The position numbers and the translations under genes were made by a program. 64,000 nucleotides of DNA, from NCBI RefSeq assembly GCF_034702125.1, contig NC_085875.1, positions 19,044,243 to 19,108,242 on the forward strand. The letters are read 5' to 3'. Within the stretch, counting starts at the first letter, position 1, and each line of letters begins with the position of its first letter. Below the pieces are notes generated by a model. That model searched no databases, was not told where the DNA came from, and saw only the letters and a list, made by a program, of their open reading frames with translations. Shown here piece by piece: positions 57,664 to 64,000 of this stretch. This stretch comes from Engraulis encrasicolus (Eukaryota; Chordata; Actinopteri; Clupeiformes; Engraulidae).

Positions 57664-59837
57664 GTAAGTCAGGAAACTTTTTTGTATACATGGAGTTTTA
57701 ACTACTTAACCACTCTTTGGTGCTGGGAACATAACAAGGTAACTGCTTCGTTGTCTACCTTACGTGACTCAACCTTCTGATGGGAATTAACGTTAAGTTT
57801 TCTGACTAATTTAACCATTTTATCTAAATTAAATATTGGTAGGTTAATGTATTATGAATCAATATGTGGGGGAGGGTGAGACTAATACGGGTGGTGGCTT
57901 CTTATTCTCACTTCACGAGACCTGGGCTAGGACAATGTGACAGAACGTTTAATTCTAACACGAGTTCTATTTTCATAGTGAAACCGAAATAAATATTTAG
58001 TGCCATCCTACCACCTACAAATTATCACAAAAATATTTGTCTAGAATGTGTGTAGTTTAAAAAGTGTGTAATTTAACAACCACCCCGGTAGCTCTCAACA
58101 GTTCAATGAATTTGTAACGAGTGCCGTGACTTGTCATGTGCTGTTCGGTCCGAAGTCAGCATGCTGCTTTTATGGCTGTATAACTAGAGTACTGGTGTTT
58201 CACATAGTCATTCGTCTGAATATCTATAACTAGTGTCATTTGAAGGAACCGACTCTTATCAACACAATTACATTTTTACGATTATGTCTTCCTTTTTACT
58301 GTTGATGTGTCGTTCTGACGCTGACCGAAGCCTGTAAACATATCTTGCGGAAGCTAAGTAGCAGAAATAGAGGAATTAAGTTGCATTATTAGAGCGTTGT
58401 TGGAGCGAGACCTCGACAGCATTACATTAAGTGCCACTCCGCGGTGGCCACCAGAATGTCACTAGATAAGAGTATGTTGAATGATAAGCATTAACAGAGA
58501 GTTTTAAAAAGTATCCAACTTGAATGCATCTTTACAAAGAGTTAAGCGATTGGTGGAATAGGAAGGCAGTCACTGGTAGGCTACTGGAAGGAGGTTTGGA
58601 TGGAGTGACAACAGGTAGGCCTCAGGTGACGTCAGGTCTTTGTTTTTTTTACCCTCCTGATCTAGAAAAACAGGTTTGGGTGGAAAATCTTGAGTAGGAA
58701 TAACACAAGTTTGGAAGCACAACGGCTGAGTCGGTAGTCGTCAGTTATATTGGCTGCCTGTCAGTTATGCAGTAATGGTTAAATGACCTGTTTAGATTCC
58801 AGTAATGGGGGTTTCCATGAAGTTACCCCACATGACTGATGTCAACCCCGAACCCCAAATGCACGTAGTGTCACGTAGACCTATACCAAAATGCAAACTG
58901 AAAGTTCTCAGGTTTGGCCTATGTAAAGGTTGAGGTGTGGTGGGGGGTTTATCAAGTCCCTTAATTCCCCGAAACCCCCCACCCCTCTCAATTTTGGGTC
59001 ATAAGACGCAGGCTGATAGGCTATTTGAAAGAGACCAGAACATTCTCATTTCGTGTTGGCCTTAAAAGACGGACTGTTTTTGGACCTAACCGTTAGAATT
59101 CGTTCACTGTAAGTTTCATCTTCCTTCGCTGGATGAACCATCTGTCGGGGGAAGGGAGTTCACGCGCATTGCAGGTCAAGGCCATTGCACAAACAGGAAA
59201 AGTGAAGTAAAGCTGTCGAACAAAGGAAATAGTGTGTGGGGCAGCGATACAGATAGAAGAATAGCCGAAATGGTAAAAGGGCAGAGAATGGCTCTTCCAA
59301 AAGCCCTGAAATGCAGCGTCATGCGTATGGCCCTCCTTTTCAAGTAAGTCGTAGCCTATTATCCACGAAAATAAAATTATCATGATAATAATACTATTTA
59401 TAATCATAATTATAATAATTATTATCACTAATCATTATTATTATTATGATTATCATTATAATTATTAATATTTTACAAAATGTGATCTAATCATATGTAT
59501 CATGCCATCTACATTACATCATGTTGTGCACGGTGCATGTCTATTTATGAACACCACCAACCACTGTAGGCGGTTCAGTGTTAAGACATGGGCATGACTT
59601 TTTTTTGAAGTAGAAGAAGAATGTATTGCTCTCTAGTCTAGACTGTGTACAGAGGAATAGCTCAAGTGCCAAACCTCACGTCTCTTCTTTCACCGCTGGT
59701 GTTAAGGCCTACTTTCACACTCACACACTTGCAGCCCAGCCCTCTTCCCAGCCTGCCTCCTCTTCTCACTTGCTGCTGCTCACTCACTTCGTCAGTGTGT
59801 TGCAGACACATGATGACAGTCGTTTTCTTATCTTATC

Positions 59838-60032
59838 TGTGTGTGCGCGTGTGTGTGCGTGAGTTTGTGCGTGCGTGCGTGTGTGTGTGTGTGTGTGTGT
59901 GGTATGTACAGCAGTGTGCCACTGTCTCCTGTGTGTGTGCGTATGTGTGTGCACGCGTGCGTGCAGTAGATGGGTTTGTGTATGTACGTGTCTTTTGAAT
60001 CCCAGTAGACGGAAGGAAGTGTGCTTTGACCC

Positions 60033-60064
<32 letters not shown>
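59838..60064. repeat. Interrupted GT repeats
   Basis: Several short GT blocks separated by unique sequence. Confidence 0.85.
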
Positions 60065-60065
<1 letters not shown>

Positions 60066-60537
60066 CCTCTGGCTGCCTGGGTCACATTCCTGCTGTGTGA
60101 GCTCCACAGTCCTGGTGTCCTGGTAGGCTGCCCACATCTTGACATCATCACCACCACCACCACACCACGCCACCAGAGATTCTTTAAGTATAGAGATATG
60201 CCAACATAATAGGTTTCTATGGGCACCTAATGTGACCAGGTTCCGGTCTGCCTAAAGGGGCGTGTCATAATGCTCCTAGCATTGAATAGAACAGTCCTCA
60301 GGTCTGCCTAGGTCTGCCTAAAGGGGGATTTCCCCCCCAATAAAAGAACCAGGAAACAATGGGCCAATGAAACCTCTCTCTCTCTCTACTCTCTCTGACG
60401 CCACTTCACTTCACTTCCTCATGCTTCAAACTCCTCACAAGCCTCTTTCCTCATCACTAGCCTCACACCATGCAGCAGGGGCAGGGTTGCGGCTGGTTAT
60501 CATCTCTGGCTGTGGTGGTGCTGTATAAGACTTATCG

Positions 60538-60745
60538 CAGTGTTTCCCAACCAGGGGTACGTGTACCACTAGGGGTACGAGAGAACACTGCAGGGGGTAC
60601 TTGGAAAGATGTTATTATTATAACAAATGTATGGAGCAGTCACATCAGGACTGAGAAAGCGATATAAAACATGAATTAGGGGGTACTCATGGCACAACTA
60701 AGAGGTTTAGGGGGTACACGAGACAAAAAAGGTTGGGAAACACTG
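60538..60745. mobile_element. hAT-type MITE
   Basis: Ends CAGTGTTTCCCAACC and GGTTGGGAAACACTG; flanks ACTTATCG and ACTTACCG match at 7 of 8 bases. Confidence 0.9.
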
Positions 60746-61391
60746 ACTTACCGTATCTCTTGTTTTGGCTCGGATGCTTCTGCAGAGGGCCAGAACATGT
60801 TGCGTTCATTGAGGAGCAAGAACTGCATTAAGCAACCTTGAGGAACGGAAGTGGGGTGGAGAGAGAAACGCGGATAAAGATGCAAGATGCATGCAAGTTT
60901 GTCAAAATTTGAACCGTGGCAGGGTGAACAATCGACTCCCTTTTTTTGAGTACACAATGTGAATTGTGAAGAAATACAGTCATTCAGAGCTCACTGACAG
61001 TGGATCTTTTTATTTAAGAATCAGTCAAATGACAGCCTGTAGGATGGGGAGGTGTCCCGTGCCTTTCTCTGTGTATGTTTTTATTTAATGTATTGAACTG
61101 GATGGTTTTGAGGTGTACTAGGCATAGCAGCTGAGGTTAGGCTTTTGATGAGCCTCTCCAAGGGCCTTGTCTAGACAGTAAATTCAGCCTTCTCCGGTTG
61201 TGTTTTGACAGTTGCTCCAGCAAATAACAGCAGCCACAGTCAATCATGCATTTTACTTACTTTTCTATGTGTGTCTTTGCAACATTATCGAGGGTGCTAG
61301 GCTATATGTTATGAATGCAAGTTAAGATGGGAATGTATCACAAAACAATGTGAGTCACCCACCCCTTTTTTCCATTTGTTTGTTTGAATTG

Positions 61392-61420
61392 CTTGAAGAA
61401 GGTCAGTAGACCGAAACGTT
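61392..61420 (+). ncRNA. Degenerate hammerhead-like motif
   Basis: CTTGAAGA, a GGTC-AGTA-GACC stem, then GAAAC. The core has one extra T and no GUH close after GAAAC, so it is probably dead. Confidence 0.3.
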
Positions 61421-62207
61421 GCATTAAACCATGCAAACGTGAACAGTGTGCGGGAGCTTTCTTTGATTTAGAATTAGTCACCCACCCCTGCAATGACGGC
61501 AATCCAACGATAAACCTGAAGATACCTAAGTAACCTCAGAATGATAAAATCAGTGGTTTTCACTGCAAGACAGATGGGACGTTCTAAACACCCTGATGAT
61601 TCACACAGGTGGATTGCAGAGACGTTTTGGGAGGAAAACATTTTTTAAATGGCTCTAGATTTCCCCTCAGAGCCGCAGATGGTAAGAGTTTAAAGCATGT
61701 TAGTTTCATTTCCCCCCCTGAAGGGTTGGCATAGCCTGTGAGTTTGGTCCATCCTTCCGTGATTTACAACCTCCTGCCATGGCCACTAAGCAGCGTTACT
61801 GTGATGGGAGTCAAGGTTTTTGTAGGTTCAAAACCTGAGTCACATTATGAATCGTGATGCAGTCAGGGTGTAGATTTTCTCCACATTCTCCGTTCCGCTT
61901 GGAACTTACCTTCTTATGTGGTATAACTTCAGTCAAACACAACATAAAGAGAAGTGGTTAACATAAGACACCGATGTTAGGTCTTAATGTCTACAGACAA
62001 CCAGACTGTGTTTAACGTTCTCTGTGTGTATGGCAAGGAAAATAAACTTGTCAGTTAATCAAGGTTGCTTTGCAGTTCAACTCCGTCCTGAAAAATTGAG
62101 GTTATGGCTTACACCAGCTTGATCAGTAAATCATGTGGGGAAAGTTTTCCTGTGTTTACGTGACCTTTCAACTCTGACATCCTCTTGATTGTGCCCCTCC
62201 ACCCCAG

Positions 62208-62256
62208 GCCCCCGAGTTTAGAGGCTAGTGCAAACGGAGGAGCCCCCACCACCAAC
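62208..62256 (+). other. snap23: 5' UTR part of snap23-like exon 2
   Basis: Lies between the pyrimidine-rich acceptor (GTGCCCCTCCACCCCAG) and the ATG. Confidence 0.65.
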
Positions 62257-62313
62257 ATGGCCGACATGACTGTGGAGGATATGACCATACGGGCCAACCA
62301 GCTCACCGATGAG
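62257..62313 (+). CDS. snap23: SNAP23/25-type t-SNARE, first coding exon
   Basis: Reads MADMTVEDMTIRANQLTDE and then donor GTAAGT. It aligns with the start of SNAP23 (EEIQQRAHQITDE) and SNAP25 (MQRRADQLADE), and the intron falls right after the DE, exactly where these genes splice before SLESTRRM. SNAP23 proteins are palmitoylated Qb/Qc-SNAREs acting in plasma-membrane fusion. The acceptor ACCCCAG ends at 62207, so 62208-62256 is 5' UTR; the ATG context is ACCAACATGG. There is no upstream in-frame start in the exon. SNAP23 is preferred over SNAP25 from the MADMT-E-MT-RANQ-TDE pattern I recall for fish SNAP23. Only 19 codons are available, so the paralogue is uncertain. Confidence 0.75.
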
Positions 62314-62924
62314 GTAAGTCCACCATCACCTGGTCTTCCACAGGGTCAGAGCAGGAGGATTTATTTTATTTTATTTATTCAGTACTAGGTTGGTTAGCCG
62401 AAGGGTCACTCACTGTCTTCAGCTCACATCCCGAACGCTTTAAAAACTGACATGAAACCTGTTTGATTTATATTCACTTGCTAATCTCTTTGACTCCATC
62501 AGAAGAAGGGTTGATAAAATAAATTAAATGCCATTGTTATTAGTGCATTATAAGCCCATGGTTATAGTAAATCCTTTCCCACTGACAACATTTGGTTTCA
62601 CAAATGACCTCAGATTTTCATTGGAGATGTTAAAATGAGGTCTTCAAATGAACAGAATTGATGTATAATTTACATCTAATGATTCCCATAAAGTTTGACA
62701 CCTTTGCAGTAGGGTCCACAAGGAGACTATTAGCCCATTACCTCCTCAATGATGTATGTGAATAATATAACGGCTCTCGTTTTAAAAAAAAAAGGTATTT
62801 GAAATAGAATTTAAAAATTAATGCCATGCCATCAAAACTGAGCATGGATTTTAATGACCAGGTAATTGGTCGATACAGGTATTCTTACTCTGTACTCACT
62901 GCTTCTGTCTGCTCACTGCTCACT

Positions 62925-62928
<4 letters not shown>

Positions 62929-62989
<61 letters not shown>

Positions 62990-63006
62990 GTCTCTCTCTC
63001 TCTGTC

Positions 63007-63086
<80 letters not shown>
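62929..63086. repeat. (CT)n microsatellite with GTCTCT variants
   Basis: About 155 bp. Confidence 0.96.
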
Positions 63087-63089
<3 letters not shown>

Positions 63090-63171
63090 GAATTAAAACA
63101 TTTTCTTCTGGTCTTTCCTTCAGTGTTCCTCTCTTTTGGTATCCTACTTTTTAACATTAATCACTGCTTTC

Positions 63172-63410
63172 TTTGTCTTCTTCTTCTTTGTCTTCTTCTT
63201 CTTTGTCTTCTTCTTCTTCTTTGTCGTCTTCTTCTTCTTCTTTGTCTTCTTCTTCTTCTTCTTCTTCTTCTTCTTCTTCTTCTTCTTCTTCTTCTTCTTC
63301 TTCTTTGTCGTCTTCTTCTTCTTTGTCGTCTTCTTCTTCTTCTTCTTCTTCTTCTTCTTCTTCTTCTTCTTCTTCTTCTTCTTCTTCTTCTTCTTCTTCT
63401 TCTTCTTCTT

Positions 63411-63441
<31 letters not shown>

Positions 63442-63511
63442 TTCTTATTCTTATTATTCTTATTCTTATTCTTCTTCTTCTTCTTCTTCTTCTTCTTCTT
63501 CTTCTTCTTCC
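63172..63511. repeat. (TTC)n triplet array
   Basis: About 340 bp of TTC with TTTGTC, TCG and TTA interruptions; the longest pure run is about 95 bp (63345-63440). Confidence 0.97.
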
Positions 63512-63675
63512 TGCCTTCTCTTTAATGCTTAATGCACTATGGAAGAGCATGATGGGAAACATATGTGTGATTTTCTGCACAAAACTGCCTCACCGCACTC
63601 CGGGTAAACACTGGTGCACAAACACACATACGCACACACGCACGGCTGCTCACACATGCTTTCATACAGACAAAT

Positions 63676-63790
<115 letters not shown>

Positions 63791-64000
63791 CTATGAGTTG
63801 TTTTGCCACAATCATTGAGTCACCATATGCACACATGGACACACCCACTCCATCGCAACCCATCTGCTTCGTTTTTAATTGGCCTACATCTGCTAGCATC
63901 CTGTGAAAGCATGTTAAAGCATGACACAGTGCAGAAAACATTTAAGCTCTTAAAGTTCTGTGGCGCAAATATCAATGTGAGGTGAGTTAGGGTGATTTGG

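Larger units (their letters stand above)
57664..62207 (+). other. Likely snap23-like first intron
   Basis: No coding exon recognised. Contents are an AT-rich TAATAAT block (59380-59475), GT arrays (59838-60064), a hAT-type MITE (60538-60745) and a hammerhead-like motif (61392-61420). Confidence 0.45.

Noticed and set aside
63136..63580. Phe-, Ser- and Arg-rich open frames over the TTC array
   Set aside because: Triplet repeat translation only.

Overview
The window looks like a teleost fish chromosome. It holds a vertebrate multi-exon gene with GT-AG introns, dense long dinucleotide arrays, tRNA-headed SINEs with an L2-like tail, Tc1/mariner and hAT relics and MITEs. The species cannot be named from the sequence.

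The main content is one plus-strand gene, erythrocytic beta-spectrin (sptb), running from an internal exon at 9225 to the stop codon at 53796. I placed 37 coding exons with matching phases. They encode about 2305 residues: two calponin-homology domains (actin binding), 17 spectrin repeats and a C-terminal pleckstrin-homology domain ending in KRFSLFTKKK. The missing start, about 50 residues including the usual RSRIKALA segment, is not visible in the first 9.2 kb and probably lies upstream. SPTB-specific wording ([60 protein letters not shown]) favours sptb over sptbn1, sptbn2 or sptbn4. One intron uses a GC donor.

From 53797 to about 57.4 kb lies the sptb 3' UTR and intergenic sequence. A second plus-strand gene then begins. 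A candidate noncoding first exon or promoter lies near 57.4-57.66 kb, and the first coding exon (62257-62313, 19 residues) matches the start of a SNAP23/SNAP25-type t-SNARE. The rest of that gene lies past the window end.

Introns hold more than 30 microsatellites, tRNA-derived SINEs, several hAT-type MITEs with intact 8-bp target duplications, a Tc1-like fold-back element, a piggyBac-like TTAA element and hammerhead-ribozyme-like motifs.

The most unusual signal is structural. At least eight sptb exons have degenerate tandem copies of their own exon edge plus splice site in the adjoining intron. Two neighbouring exons are also bracketed by complementary (UG)n and (CA)n arrays that could loop out either exon.
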